Assembly (NCBI GenBank): GCA_019058315.1
Contig: JAHPZH010000002.1
Coordinates: forward strand, 1,311,910 to 1,375,909
DNA: 64,000 bases
From: Candidatus Helarchaeota archaeon
GTDB taxonomy: Archaea; Asgardarchaeota; Lokiarchaeia; Helarchaeales; RDOG01
Reading direction: 5' to 3'
Shown: positions 37,218-45,904 of the stretch, one piece after another
Layout of the letters: every line of letters begins with the position of its first letter
Numbering within the stretch: the stretch's first letter is position 1
Made by a program: the position numbers and the translations under genes
The notes under the pieces: generated by a model
Database searches by the model: none
Seen by the model: only the letters and a program-made list of their open reading frames with translations
Told to the model about the DNA's origin: nothing

Positions 37218-38006
37218 ATGACAAACACATTAGATTTATTCAAATTAGAAGATAAAGTTGCAATAGTTACTGGTGGCGCAGCGGGGATTGGTATTGATAT
37301 ATGCCAAGCATTAGCAGATTTCGGTGCTAAAATAGTAGTTGTAGGGCGTGGAAAGCATGGTTCCGTGGATGATATTGCGAAAAAAATTTTAAAAAATCAT
37401 AATACAGAAGCTATTGGTGTAAAATGTGATGTCGGAGACAAATCATCAGTTGAAAGTATGGTTAAGCAAGCTATAGATAAATTTGGAAAGGTGGATATAT
37501 TAATAAATAATGCTGGAATAACCTGGGGCACACCTTCCGAAAAAATGGCATTAGATGATTGGGAAAAAGTAATTAGAACTAATCTAACTGGTTCATTCCT
37601 TTGTTCTCAAGCAGTTGCACAAGACATGATAGCCCGAAAACAAGGTGGGGTTATATTGAATACCTCAAGTATTTGGAGTATTAGAGGTGCAAATTGGGGT
37701 GCAGTAGGCTATGCTAGTTCAAAAGCGGGTTTAAATGGGATGACTCGCCAACTTGCTGTCGAATGGGCAAAACATAAAATCCGTGTTAATGCAATTTTAT
37801 TGTCGTTTTTTCCTTCAGCTATGTCAAATTTCTTTATTGATAATTTCAAACGAATAATAAAAAGATCGACTCCATTAGGCCGAATTGGCTGTCCAGATGA
37901 TTTTAAAGGGTTAGTAATAGCATTGGTATCAGATGCGGGTGCTTTTGTAACGGGTCAAACTCTAGTAATAGATGGCGGAACAAGTATCGCAATGAGTGTA
38001 GGCTAA
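37218..38006 (+). CDS. Short-chain dehydrogenase/reductase
   Basis: The 262-residue SDR shows TGGAAGIG (NAD(P) binding, about residue 19), CDVGD, the NNAG strand, the catalytic Ser region NTSSIWS, and YASSKAG with the Tyr-x-x-x-Lys pair. The ending GAFVTGQTLVIDGG is typical of classical SDRs. GRGKH after the second beta strand suggests NADP, because of the basic residue. It follows the LLM oxidoreductase by 78 bp on the same strand. Substrate unknown. Confidence 0.92.
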   Translation: MTNTLDLFKLEDKVAIVTGGAAGIGIDICQALADFGAKIVVVGRGKHGSVDDIAKKILKNHNTEAIGVKCDVGDKSSVESMVKQAIDKFGKVDILINNAGITWGTPSEKMALDDWEKVIRTNLTGSFLCSQAVAQDMIARKQGGVILNTSSIWSIRGANWGAVGYASSKAGLNGMTRQLAVEWAKHKIRVNAILLSFFPSAMSNFFIDNFKRIIKRSTPLGRIGCPDDFKGLVIALVSDAGAFVTGQTLVIDGGTSIAMSVG

Positions 38007-38064
38007 TTTAACAAATCTAAAAATTTATTTTTTATTCTAATTTGCACTTAGAACTTATTCTAAC

Positions 38065-38937
38065 TCACAAAATTTCAGTCAGATCATATTTTTCTAAACC
38101 TAACTTACCCTCAAAAGTAGCTGCAGTAATTTTTAGAACTCCTTTCATATCTTTAATTTCCTCTATACCACGATTTAGAGCTTGAAAGAGAGTCATAACA
38201 TCAATACTATCAACAACAATTTGATAACCTGCCGTTTCTGGTAACATTTCAGTATCTTTAACTTTTTTCTGCAAGTCGGGACAGAATCTATGGTCAAATG
38301 TTCCCTTTTTTTTCATAAAATCATAATTAAGAGAGTCTAATTTAATTATAAATTTAGTCATTCCACCCGAAAAAGGACAAATTACGCCCTCTGTATCTTG
38401 AATCACCTCAGTGAATTCCATTCCTGCCTTTAATGCAACATCCTTCTTTCCAATTATAATTATATTAGTGCTTACTCCTTCAATAATGCCAAATGTTGAT
38501 TCTAAAAGCATATTTCCTTCCATTGTCGGGAGACTCCAGACTTCACGATCCTTAAAATTGCCTTTTTTTTGGAATCCATCACCAAATAAACTAATTGCTT
38601 TTCCAATTTCTAATTTTTTCACATTTGGATCTTCAATCATCGCATCATAAACAGATATAGTAGGACAAGGAAGGAGGTTTTGGAAGATTCTTCTAGCTAG
38701 TTCTTGTTCTAATAATTTTTTATTAGGTGCACAAATCATCATTATTACTCCTGGTCGATTGTCAATTGTGTTTTCTGATCGAATATCTACTCCCGCTTCA
38801 ACTCCTTTCTTATTTCCAAATCCAGAGGCTGCCCGAGCCCCTGTCAAAGCCCATTCTTGAGATATTGCAGTAATAAGTATTCTGGATATCCAAAGAGGGT
38901 ACAATTCCCCTTTTCCTTCAATTTTTATTTCACTCAT
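38065..38937 (-). CDS. Divergent Ftr-family paralog
   Basis: The 290-residue protein aligns by eye with formylmethanofuran:H4MPT formyltransferase. It has LITAISQEWALTGARAASGFG, DNRPGVIMMICA, LLPCPTISVYDAM, SLFGDGFQKK, REVWSLPTMEG and an ISAATFEGKLG-like end (ITAATFEGKLGLEKYDL). It lacks the usual N-terminal NGVxIxDTYAEAF strand and several insertions, and is clearly further from canonical Ftr than the next gene. It may be a partner in a mixed oligomer, a variant for a different carrier, or an inactive copy. It lies 36 bp downstream of the canonical copy. Confidence 0.8.
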   Translation of the reverse strand: MSEIKIEGKGELYPLWISRILITAISQEWALTGARAASGFGNKKGVEAGVDIRSENTIDNRPGVIMMICAPNKKLLEQELARRIFQNLLPCPTISVYDAMIEDPNVKKLEIGKAISLFGDGFQKKGNFKDREVWSLPTMEGNMLLESTFGIIEGVSTNIIIIGKKDVALKAGMEFTEVIQDTEGVICPFSGGMTKFIIKLDSLNYDFMKKKGTFDHRFCPDLQKKVKDTEMLPETAGYQIVVDSIDVMTLFQALNRGIEEIKDMKGVLKITAATFEGKLGLEKYDLTEIL

Positions 38938-38973
38938 TAAATAACTCCAAAAAATTTTTAAAAAATGAAAAAA

Positions 38974-39927
38974 TTAAAGCCCTAAGACTTCTTTTAGATG
39001 GATATTATGCTTACCAAGTTTTCCCCCATAGTTACCTGCTGAGATCTTTTTAATTCCAGGAACTTTAACAGCCGCTTTGATACCTGCTGCCGTAGCCTCC
39101 TTTAATAAATCTAAACTCAGACCATTAAATACTAGCTCTAGAACGCAGTTAACATCAGAAGGTACACTTGAGCCCTCTACTTCGCCTTTTAGTGTAGGAC
39201 AGAACAAGTGATTAGTGGAGGCGTGCAAGAATTTTGAATATTTTAAAGAACCAGTTTTTGATCCTGAACGACAAACTCCTCCTGGAAAGCTTGCTATTAC
39301 TCCTTTTATTTTAATCATTTCATCTGCTGCAGCTTTAGCCGCTTTAAGCGTATTTCCGGCATTATCACCCATTATAAAGAAATTTCCGCCTGCAATTCCC
39401 TTTTTGGCTTTGAACTTTTCTTCAATAATAAACTCACCCTCCATGACTGGGATTTTCCAGATTGTCCTTCCAGCTAATGTGTCTTTCTTTTCAAAACCAT
39501 CTCCAAAGTAACGCAACATTCCACCCGTATTAAAAACAGCAGGTGCTGGCACCTTAGTTCCATCTTTTTGTTTCTTTTGATATATGTCAGCTTCCATTCC
39601 GAGCCAATCAAAAGCAGCTGAAGTTGGTGCGGTGAGTACACATTGACCCATCCTATTCATTAAGGCTTTTCCTAAATTAGCTCTTTTAGAACAAAGCATC
39701 ACAGCAATACCGGGTCTACCATCTGGTGTGTCAGACTTTGGAACAATAGAGTCAAATCCTGCTTCACAATCGCAAGCAATTGTACTAACTGCGAAACCAC
39801 TAAAAGTTGATGCAATTATTACAGCCCAATCTTCATCAATGGCAGTTATTAATGGTCTTACACACCATATATCAAAAGCCTCTGCATAAGTATCATCTAT
39901 ATCTACTCCATTTAATTGTAATACCAA
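38974..39927 (-). CDS. ftr: Formylmethanofuran:tetrahydromethanopterin formyltransferase
   Basis: Ftr moves the formyl group from formylmethanofuran to H4MPT in the methyl branch of the archaeal C1 pathway. Visible hallmarks are LNGVDIDDTYAEAF, TPDGRPGIAVMLC, MGQCVLTAPTSAAFDW, RYFGDGFEKKDTL, RTIWKIPVMEGEFI, AGGNFFIMGDNAGNT, ASFPGGVCRSGSK and ISAGNYGGKLG. The track starts at TTG 39969, but family proteins begin close to the NGV strand. TTG 39927, with TGGAG upstream, gives MVLQLNGVDIDDT (317 residues), so I prefer it. It is paired with a divergent paralog and lies 14-18 kb from mtd and the fwd genes. Confidence 0.93.
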   Translation of the reverse strand: MVLQLNGVDIDDTYAEAFDIWCVRPLITAIDEDWAVIIASTFSGFAVSTIACDCEAGFDSIVPKSDTPDGRPGIAVMLCSKRANLGKALMNRMGQCVLTAPTSAAFDWLGMEADIYQKKQKDGTKVPAPAVFNTGGMLRYFGDGFEKKDTLAGRTIWKIPVMEGEFIIEEKFKAKKGIAGGNFFIMGDNAGNTLKAAKAAADEMIKIKGVIASFPGGVCRSGSKTGSLKYSKFLHASTNHLFCPTLKGEVEGSSVPSDVNCVLELVFNGLSLDLLKEATAAGIKAAVKVPGIKKISAGNYGGKLGKHNIHLKEVLGL

Positions 39928-40045
39928 AATATCAACTCCAAAGTAAGTAAATCGATTACTATTTCTCAATTATTTTTTAATATCTATTTTTTTAATTACA
40001 AATATAAATTATTAGTAAAATTGATTATTATAAAAAGGTGTATTA

Positions 40046-40579
40046 ATGAGAAATAGAACTCGTGTTCTTTGCTTTATTCCATTAATTCTTTTAATTAGTT
40101 TTGGAGTTTGGAATTATTATTATGGTTGGCGTCCTCCAGAATTTTCTCCTGACTTATTTCATACTGTAAGTCCAGACTTAATAACTATAAAAAAGCCTGG
40201 ATCGTATGAAATTTTTCACAATCTAATTATCAATGGTCGTATTATTTTTATGGAGTTTATAGAAGGGAAGGTACAATTATATCTTCAAGGAATAATTCCT
40301 TTAAGAGTAAATTGCTGTTTTCCACAAGCTCTTGAATATAGAATTGGAGATGACGTTTATCTCAAAGGTTGGTCATATTTTTATTTCAATACTAGTTTGG
40401 GTTTAAATTCAGACATATTGGATGGCTATTTCTTAGCGATTGAAGGACATAGGCTTATTTCTTATAAAGTTCCAATTTCATTTATCGGTTTAGCTTTAGT
40501 TTTGTTAGTCTTATTCACATTATTCAAAATGAAACGAGATCTTAGCTTTGAAAGGAGAGGAGGTGGAAACATTGCCTGA
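40046..40579 (+). CDS. Small membrane-anchored protein, unknown
   Basis: The 177-residue protein has one hydrophobic helix at each end (about 7-24 and 145-163) and a roughly 110-residue middle domain, probably extracytoplasmic. That domain has strands such as GRIIFMEFIEGKVQLYLQG and an OB-like look (nucleic-acid-binding folds also show this). I recognise no family. The gene overlaps the next one by 8 bp if that one starts at TTG 40572, so they are co-translated. Confidence 0.6.
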   Translation: MRNRTRVLCFIPLILLISFGVWNYYYGWRPPEFSPDLFHTVSPDLITIKKPGSYEIFHNLIINGRIIFMEFIEGKVQLYLQGIIPLRVNCCFPQALEYRIGDDVYLKGWSYFYFNTSLGLNSDILDGYFLAIEGHRLISYKVPISFIGLALVLLVLFTLFKMKRDLSFERRGGGNIA

Positions 40580-41150
40580 TTGGTTGACTCATATTGGTGT
40601 TGCATATTTAATCATTTGGTTAATAAGTAAAATTGATAAATACGATTCAAAATGCAGAGCATATTATATTTTCTTTTTTATCGGAAGTGTAATGCCAGAT
40701 CTCGAACGGATTTTAGCCTTAACAGCGGAATTATTTCAGAATTACCAACTGAAAGAGTTTTTTATAGTCGTGTTTACTACGAGTTTTCATACAATTTTAG
40801 GAGTTATTTGTGTTTCACTAGCTATGACCTCTTTTTTCCCCAATGAAAACCATAAATTGGTTTATTTATCATTTTTATTAGGTGGATTATTACATTTATT
40901 ACTAGATGGTATGATGTGGCCTTGGTCTGGTATGGGTTTGTTCTTATTCTTTCCCTTTTTAACAGGTCCAAGAGGTGCTTTTTCGTTTCATTTAGCCTGG
41001 CCTGAAAGTCTGGTTCCCTTAATTATTACATCTATTGCGGTGGGGCTGACATTAATTATTGATTTAATTCAAAAAAAATCATTAATTTCTTTAACTCCTA
41101 TTAAAAATCTATTTCAAAATAATAAAATGCTTAAAAAATCAGCGGAATGA
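40572..41150 (+). CDS. YdjM-like membrane-bound putative metal-dependent hydrolase
   Basis: The protein begins MPDWLTHIGVAYLI and has about five membrane helices. The MPDLERI, SFHTILG and GGLLHLLLDGM segments (Asp and His residues at helix ends) are those of the YdjM/DUF457-type inner-membrane hydrolase family. The track starts at TTG 40548, but GGAGAGGAGGTGG at 40554-40566 lies just before TTG 40572, which gives the family-like N-terminus. It overlaps the previous gene by 8 bp and is followed by a methyltransferase gene after 4 bp. The substrate is unknown. Confidence 0.75.
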   Translation: MPDWLTHIGVAYLIIWLISKIDKYDSKCRAYYIFFFIGSVMPDLERILALTAELFQNYQLKEFFIVVFTTSFHTILGVICVSLAMTSFFPNENHKLVYLSFLLGGLLHLLLDGMMWPWSGMGLFLFFPFLTGPRGAFSFHLAWPESLVPLIITSIAVGLTLIIDLIQKKSLISLTPIKNLFQNNKMLKKSAE

Positions 41151-41154
41151 CAAA

Positions 41155-41781
41155 ATGAAAAAATCTCCTTCAAAGTTAGCGGAAGAATTCTATGATAAAA
41201 TTGTAAATCTTCATCATGAAGAATTTAATTATGATTTAATTCAGTATAAAAAATGGTTAGATTTGCTAATATCTATGATGAATAAGGGAAGTAAAATCCT
41301 TGATCTAGGTTGCGGAAATGGTAGGGCAGTAAAATATTTTATTGATAGAGGATATAAGGGAGTGGGTATTGATCTATCTGATGAAATGTTGAAACTAGCT
41401 AGAGCAAATGTGAAAAATGGAGAATTTTATAAGAAAGATTTTACAAAACTCGATTTTGGAAATGAATCCTTTGATTCAATTATCTCATTTTTCGCATTAA
41501 ATCATATCGAGAAAGCAACATTTAAACAAATAATGGCAGAATGCAAAAGAATATTAAAAAAAGATGGTTTTCTACTGCTTGGCATGGTTAGAGGTTCATC
41601 TGAAGGATATTGGGTCGGATTTTATGGACAGAATATGCAACTTTATGGTGCGGGTTATACAAAAAAAGAGCTCTCTGACATATTAAACTCAGAGGGTTAT
41701 AAAATTCTCAAATCTGAGATAGAACATTTTAAGGGGAAATATTTTGAAGAGGATCAAATCTTTCTTTTAGGAAAAAAATAA
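41155..41781 (+). CDS. Class I SAM-dependent methyltransferase
   Basis: The 208-residue protein has the SAM-binding motif I ILDLGCGNGRAVKYF (about residue 45), the acidic motif VGIDLSDEML and a later FDSIISFFALNHI strand. Such UbiE/COQ5-like proteins methylate small molecules or lipids, but no substrate can be read here. The ATG lies 4 bp after the YdjM-like gene, so it closes a three-gene operon. It converges on the longin-like gene with a 21-bp gap. Confidence 0.88.
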   Translation: MKKSPSKLAEEFYDKIVNLHHEEFNYDLIQYKKWLDLLISMMNKGSKILDLGCGNGRAVKYFIDRGYKGVGIDLSDEMLKLARANVKNGEFYKKDFTKLDFGNESFDSIISFFALNHIEKATFKQIMAECKRILKKDGFLLLGMVRGSSEGYWVGFYGQNMQLYGAGYTKKELSDILNSEGYKILKSEIEHFKGKYFEEDQIFLLGKK

Positions 41782-41802
41782 AAAGAATCTAAAAAATTAG
41801 AG

Positions 41803-42873
41803 CTATGGTAGGCTCATATCCGAATTATCTTCATCATCTTTTACTATTTCTAATTCAATATCTTCAGGAACATCTTCCTTTTTTTCAGGTTCCTTCTTTT
41901 CAATTGATTCAGTGATCTTTTTAGGTTCTGGCTTTTTTAATTTCTCTTTTGCTATTAATTCCATCACTTCTTTCTTTGCATTTTCTTCTGCATCAATATA
42001 TTTTTGTAGAGCCTCCATTTTTTGTGTATACTCAATTTTTCTGATGGAATATAATTTATTTATAGTTGGAAATTTTTGTAATTTATCTGTTGTTTCAATA
42101 GATTTCTCACAATTTTTAATGGCTTGTTTAAAATCATTTTTCCTGATAGCTTTTTCAATTCTATCAACATAATTACGTAAATCGTTTTCTAACTTCGGCA
42201 CAGTCTTTAATTCTGCAGCTTTACCTTTAAATTGACTCGATAGATCTGTTTCCCCTATTTCATCAAGCAATGCTGCAGCTTTTTCATAATTTTCTGCAGC
42301 CACTACATGGTTTTTCTCATCTAATAATTTTTCAGCAGCAATTAATATTGATGATAATTTACCTGGTATTTCCCCTGCTTTAGCTAATAATTTCTGTGCT
42401 GCTGCAAATTCACCCTTATCTAATAAAATTTTTGCTTTATTACTAATCTTTTCTTTAATTTTTTCTTCTGAGTAAACAAATTTCCTAGCGGATATCATTT
42501 CATCATAAGTAGTTTTTACGAGATCCCCAAGATAAGGATTGTTTAATTCACCTCTGATATCCTTTTCTACTTTTCTTAAAAAAGGGAAGAATTCTTTGCT
42601 TGATTCCTCAGGGTTCAAAATTAACAATATCATTACTCTTCGGAGGACATCCTTCTCTTTAAATTGAAAAAAATGAGATGCGATATTAGTTCCCTCTAAT
42701 TGAAATGAAATATCTGTTTCTGGAGGAACCTTTCCTGAATGAATCATAAAAGTTTGCATAGATAGGTCAGATAGTGAAGATTTAAAATCGAAATCTGGAT
42801 ATTTTGTTTTAACAATTGGTCCTTTTAGTTGATCCCAATCAACTATAAAAATTCCTAAAGGCATTTTACCCAC
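41803..42873 (-). CDS. Longin-like domain plus helical repeats, partner of the small GTPase
   Basis: Residues 1-110 of this 356-residue protein look like a longin-type domain: LGIFIVDWDQLKGPIVKTKYP, a helix, a strand with GTNIASHFFQF, and MILLILNPEE followed by a helix. It shares IASHF and the W...G...K(Y/F)P pattern with the protein at 25534-26655. Residues 135-300 are TPR-like helical hairpins (KAKILLDKGEFAAAQKLLAKAG), and the tail is acidic (EDIELEIVKDDEDNSD). Its start overlaps the end of the upstream Rab-like GTPase gene by 8 bp, strong evidence for a joint function, such as a GTPase regulator or effector. Confidence 0.7.
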   Translation of the reverse strand: MGKMPLGIFIVDWDQLKGPIVKTKYPDFDFKSSLSDLSMQTFMIHSGKVPPETDISFQLEGTNIASHFFQFKEKDVLRRVMILLILNPEESSKEFFPFLRKVEKDIRGELNNPYLGDLVKTTYDEMISARKFVYSEEKIKEKISNKAKILLDKGEFAAAQKLLAKAGEIPGKLSSILIAAEKLLDEKNHVVAAENYEKAAALLDEIGETDLSSQFKGKAAELKTVPKLENDLRNYVDRIEKAIRKNDFKQAIKNCEKSIETTDKLQKFPTINKLYSIRKIEYTQKMEALQKYIDAEENAKKEVMELIAKEKLKKPEPKKITESIEKKEPEKKEDVPEDIELEIVKDDEDNSDMSLP

Positions 42874-43417
42874 CCACCTTATTTAATATTTTTCGTGCCA
42901 TTTTTTCAAAAATCTTATTAATATTTTCTCCAGTTTTTGCTGAAGTTTCTTCAAAATCTATGTTCATGTCTTTTGCAAGTTTTTCTCCATCTTTTCTTGA
43001 GATTTCTCTTTGATCTTGTAAATCTATTTTATTTCCGATTAAAAATCCTGTAAATTCTTTTTCTTTTTTAAATGAATTAGACTTTTTCAAATCTTTAAAC
43101 CATTTTGCAGTCTTGTTAAATGAATCTTCGCTTGTTATATCATAAACTAAAAAAAATCCAATAGCTCCTTCAAAGAATATCTTTCTTACTTTCATGAACT
43201 TCGACTGTCCAGCTATATCCCATATGTAAAGATCAACAGTCTTCCCAATATCACCAGAGTCATCGGCAAAAGCCAGCTCCTTCTTACTAACCTGACAACC
43301 AACTGTAGGAATATATAATTCTCGGAATTTCTTTTCCGTATAATTCAACATAAGGGTAGTTTTGCCTACAGCTGGTTCTCCAACCACGACTATCTTCCAC
43401 TTGTAATCAACAGACAT
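42866..43417 (-). CDS. Rab/Ras-like small GTPase
   Basis: The 183-residue protein has all five G motifs: G1 GEPAVGKTT (about 13-21), G2 Thr in YIPTVG, G3 WDIAGQ, G4 NKID and G5 ETSAK. The WDIAGQ(S/E)KF and the Rab-like GFFLVYDIT element place it with the Asgard small GTPases close to the Rab/Ras group. The catalytic Gln is present, so it can probably hydrolyse GTP. There is no C-terminal cysteine for prenylation (ends LNKVGG), so membrane attachment would need a partner. It is co-transcribed with the longin-like gene. Confidence 0.93.
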   Translation of the reverse strand: MSVDYKWKIVVVGEPAVGKTTLMLNYTEKKFRELYIPTVGCQVSKKELAFADDSGDIGKTVDLYIWDIAGQSKFMKVRKIFFEGAIGFFLVYDITSEDSFNKTAKWFKDLKKSNSFKKEKEFTGFLIGNKIDLQDQREISRKDGEKLAKDMNIDFEETSAKTGENINKIFEKMARKILNKVGG

Positions 43418-43515
43418 AGATTTTCGCTTTTTTGAAAACTTACATTTCTGTTAAAGTATTATAAAATAGAATATATAATGAGACATAAATTTATCTTTTT
43501 CTTAATTTTTTCATT

Positions 43516-43785
43516 CTATTTGATCTTTTTTTTATCTATCGGATTAAGATTGATTTTTATTGTTTTATTTCTAGATTTTAAGCCTTGGATAATCTTTATT
43601 TGGTTTTGCTGTACCTTAAAATGATCAGCAATTAACTTGATTAATTCTTTATTAGCTTTTCCCCTTTCAGGTCTTGATTTTACCCATATTTCGAACAATT
43701 TATCAGAAATTTCTTGAATTTTTTGTTGTTTTGAATTGGGTTTTACTTTTACCTCTATTATTTTTTCCATTTTTAATGTCTCCAT
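43516..43785 (-). CDS. DUF167 (YggU/UPF0235) family protein
   Basis: The short protein has the family pattern IIEVKVKPNSKQQKI, then EIWVKSRPERGKANKELI, then a final IIQGLKSRNKTIKI strand. The family is widespread and its function is not established. The track start ATG 43785 gives 89 residues; ATG 43770, with GGAGA upstream, gives the family-like MEKIIEVKVK start (84 residues). It lies between the MFS gene (22 bp) and the small GTPase. Confidence 0.85.
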   Translation of the reverse strand: METLKMEKIIEVKVKPNSKQQKIQEISDKLFEIWVKSRPERGKANKELIKLIADHFKVQQNQIKIIQGLKSRNKTIKINLNPIDKKKIK

Positions 43786-43807
43786 CGAAATTGAATTATA
43801 ATATTAC

Positions 43808-45157
43808 TTATTCTTTCTCAACTCTTCTTTTTAATTCCTCTTGAATTCTTTCAATATTTGGAATAATTGATTTCCTCATAGAGAGTAAGAAGAGAAAAGC
43901 GGATGGAAAACAGATTAACATAAAAAGAAAATAAGTTCCAGAATAATTTAATGGTGTGTAAAGAGCAAGTATTGTAAATATCGGTATAAATATGGCAGTT
44001 GCAGCGGTATTAGCTAATAACATTATGGAGTTTGTTGTTGCCCTTACTTCTGGAAAATTAACATCTGCCACAATAACACCGGTATTGGGGTGTGTGCCAA
44101 TGATAAAAAAGGAGCCAGTTGCTAATACAATTGCAAAAATATAAAATAATATAACACCTGCTGGATAATTAAATGTAAATGGTATTAAAAATGCAGGAAT
44201 TATAAAACACATACCTATTCCTAATATTTTTATCATCACTTTCAATCGCCCATCTTTTGTTTCACGAAATTTTCTATCTGCCACATTTCCCCAATATATT
44301 TGACCCACTAATTGGATTCCAAATATTGAAAACATCATTAATGTTGCTAGTCCTGTTTGAACTCCATGTTGAACATTTAGAAATAAAATAAAGAGTTTTC
44401 CAAGAGTAGAATTAACAATAATTAGTAGAAAGTAAAAAGAAAATAATTTTAGATTTATTGGCCTTCTAAAAAAATCTAATGTACCATCTAGAGTAAGGGT
44501 ATAATCATAAGTTTCTCCTCGCTTACGCAATTCTTCTAATCCTTCATCTTGTGCACCTCTTTCTGGTTCCTTTAACGTTAATGTTAATCCACAATAAAAA
44601 AGACCTGCGAAAAAGTCAAATAAATATGGAAATTCTAATGGGAAATTACTTCCATATATTAAAGAGGGAATTATTCCTGATACGGTCATTCCTAATCCTA
44701 TAGCAGCAGTACCAGCAATACCCATCCATCCCATGACACCTCCTCTATCTTTAGAAGGAACAAAATCTACTAATAGAGTAAAAACTGCTGGACCCAAAGC
44801 AGTATTTATAACGACTGCTAGAAATCTCATTAGTCCAAATAGCCAAAATTCAGTCCGTAAAGAAATTGTGAAGACTGTAAGGAGACTAACTATCGATCCA
44901 GATAATATCATTAAAAAAATTAAACGGACTCTATTAACTTTATCTGCAATAGCTCCCCATAAAGGTAAAAAAACAGCTCCCGCAATCGCCATTATAGAAA
45001 TTAAAAACGCTATTGAGAGTTGATTGACCCCAAAAACTTCTCCCATTTTTAATAATAATGGAGCATCGAATCCTGCATCTGTAGTCATTATTACGCTTAG
45101 AAAAATGAAATATAATAAATGATGCAAGGTAAAGATAGGTTTTTTTGAGTTTTCCAT
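43808..45157 (-). CDS. Major facilitator superfamily transporter
   Basis: The 449-residue protein has about 12 membrane helices. The conserved loop between helices 2 and 3 reads GAIADKVNRVRLI, the MFS motif GxxxDRxGRR in degenerate form, and a second copy GNVADRKFRETKDGR lies in the second half. An unusually long central loop (KEPERGAQDEGLEELRKRGETYDY) links the halves. Substrate cannot be inferred. Its start is 132 bp from the divergent 180-residue gene. Confidence 0.88.
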   Translation of the reverse strand: MENSKKPIFTLHHLLYFIFLSVIMTTDAGFDAPLLLKMGEVFGVNQLSIAFLISIMAIAGAVFLPLWGAIADKVNRVRLIFLMILSGSIVSLLTVFTISLRTEFWLFGLMRFLAVVINTALGPAVFTLLVDFVPSKDRGGVMGWMGIAGTAAIGLGMTVSGIIPSLIYGSNFPLEFPYLFDFFAGLFYCGLTLTLKEPERGAQDEGLEELRKRGETYDYTLTLDGTLDFFRRPINLKLFSFYFLLIIVNSTLGKLFILFLNVQHGVQTGLATLMMFSIFGIQLVGQIYWGNVADRKFRETKDGRLKVMIKILGIGMCFIIPAFLIPFTFNYPAGVILFYIFAIVLATGSFFIIGTHPNTGVIVADVNFPEVRATTNSIMLLANTAATAIFIPIFTILALYTPLNYSGTYFLFMLICFPSAFLFLLSMRKSIIPNIERIQEELKRRVEKE

Positions 45158-45289
45158 CTAAATCAGAATTTATTTTAAATCTATAATAATTTGTAATGCA
45201 AAATTGATATAATTAATATTAATCGTATATTTAATAACAACTTAAAATTGAAATTATTCAAATAACCAGATTTCTGTAGGTTATCTTTT

Positions 45290-45832
45290 ATGACGAAAGA
45301 TAAAAAAGACTATAAGAAATTACTTAAAGCAGCCTTTGATGATAAAGTAAATCATGTAGTTTATTTATTAAAATTTCTGGATTCAAAAGGGGGTCCAGAT
45401 TTAATTAGAGAATATTATGCTGAAGCCATTCCAAATTTTGTTAAAAAATATTCTGCACCTGGAGAGACAATTAAAAAACTCTATAAATTTTGGCTTAGAA
45501 GAAATCCTGTTGATAATTTAAAAAAAGTAATTGACTCAATTCGGGAGGGCAGCGAATTTTATCTACCTCTTGAAAATTTTAGAATTTCGCAGGAAGATGA
45601 GGGAAATGAACTAGTCTCAGATATCAAATGCAAATATCTAAAAAATATCACAAAACAAGCAAAAAAATTTCAGTGTAATTTCGATACACGAGAATATTAC
45701 TGTAAAAACGCTTGTATTCCATTACTTAACATATTATATTCCGAACTTTTTTTAGATTTGAGAGTAGAATTAACTAAAAAAGGATGTATACAAAAAGTTA
45801 GAATAAATTTGGAATTACTAAATAAAGAATAG
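45290..45832 (+). CDS. Unknown protein with a cysteine cluster
   Basis: The 180-residue protein is helical at its N-terminus and has a C-terminal half with Cys residues in the order CKYL...FQCNFDTREYYCKNACIPLLN. This faintly recalls proteins of the L-2-amino-thiazoline-4-carboxylate hydrolase type, which have a similar yC-x-x-C feature, but the match is too weak for a call. No signal or membrane helix is present. It has no close operon partner. Confidence 0.5.
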   Translation: MTKDKKDYKKLLKAAFDDKVNHVVYLLKFLDSKGGPDLIREYYAEAIPNFVKKYSAPGETIKKLYKFWLRRNPVDNLKKVIDSIREGSEFYLPLENFRISQEDEGNELVSDIKCKYLKNITKQAKKFQCNFDTREYYCKNACIPLLNILYSELFLDLRVELTKKGCIQKVRINLELLNKE

Positions 45833-45904
45833 AATAATATAAGATATAAAAATTTGTCAATAATAAGGTTAAATTAATTTAAAAAAGAAAAAAGAGATTT
45901 AAAA

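Noticed and set aside
41803-43417. Eukaryotic contamination because of the Rab-like GTPase
   Set aside because: Overlapping genes, Shine-Dalgarno sites and neighbouring archaeal lipid and H4MPT genes show an archaeal chromosome.
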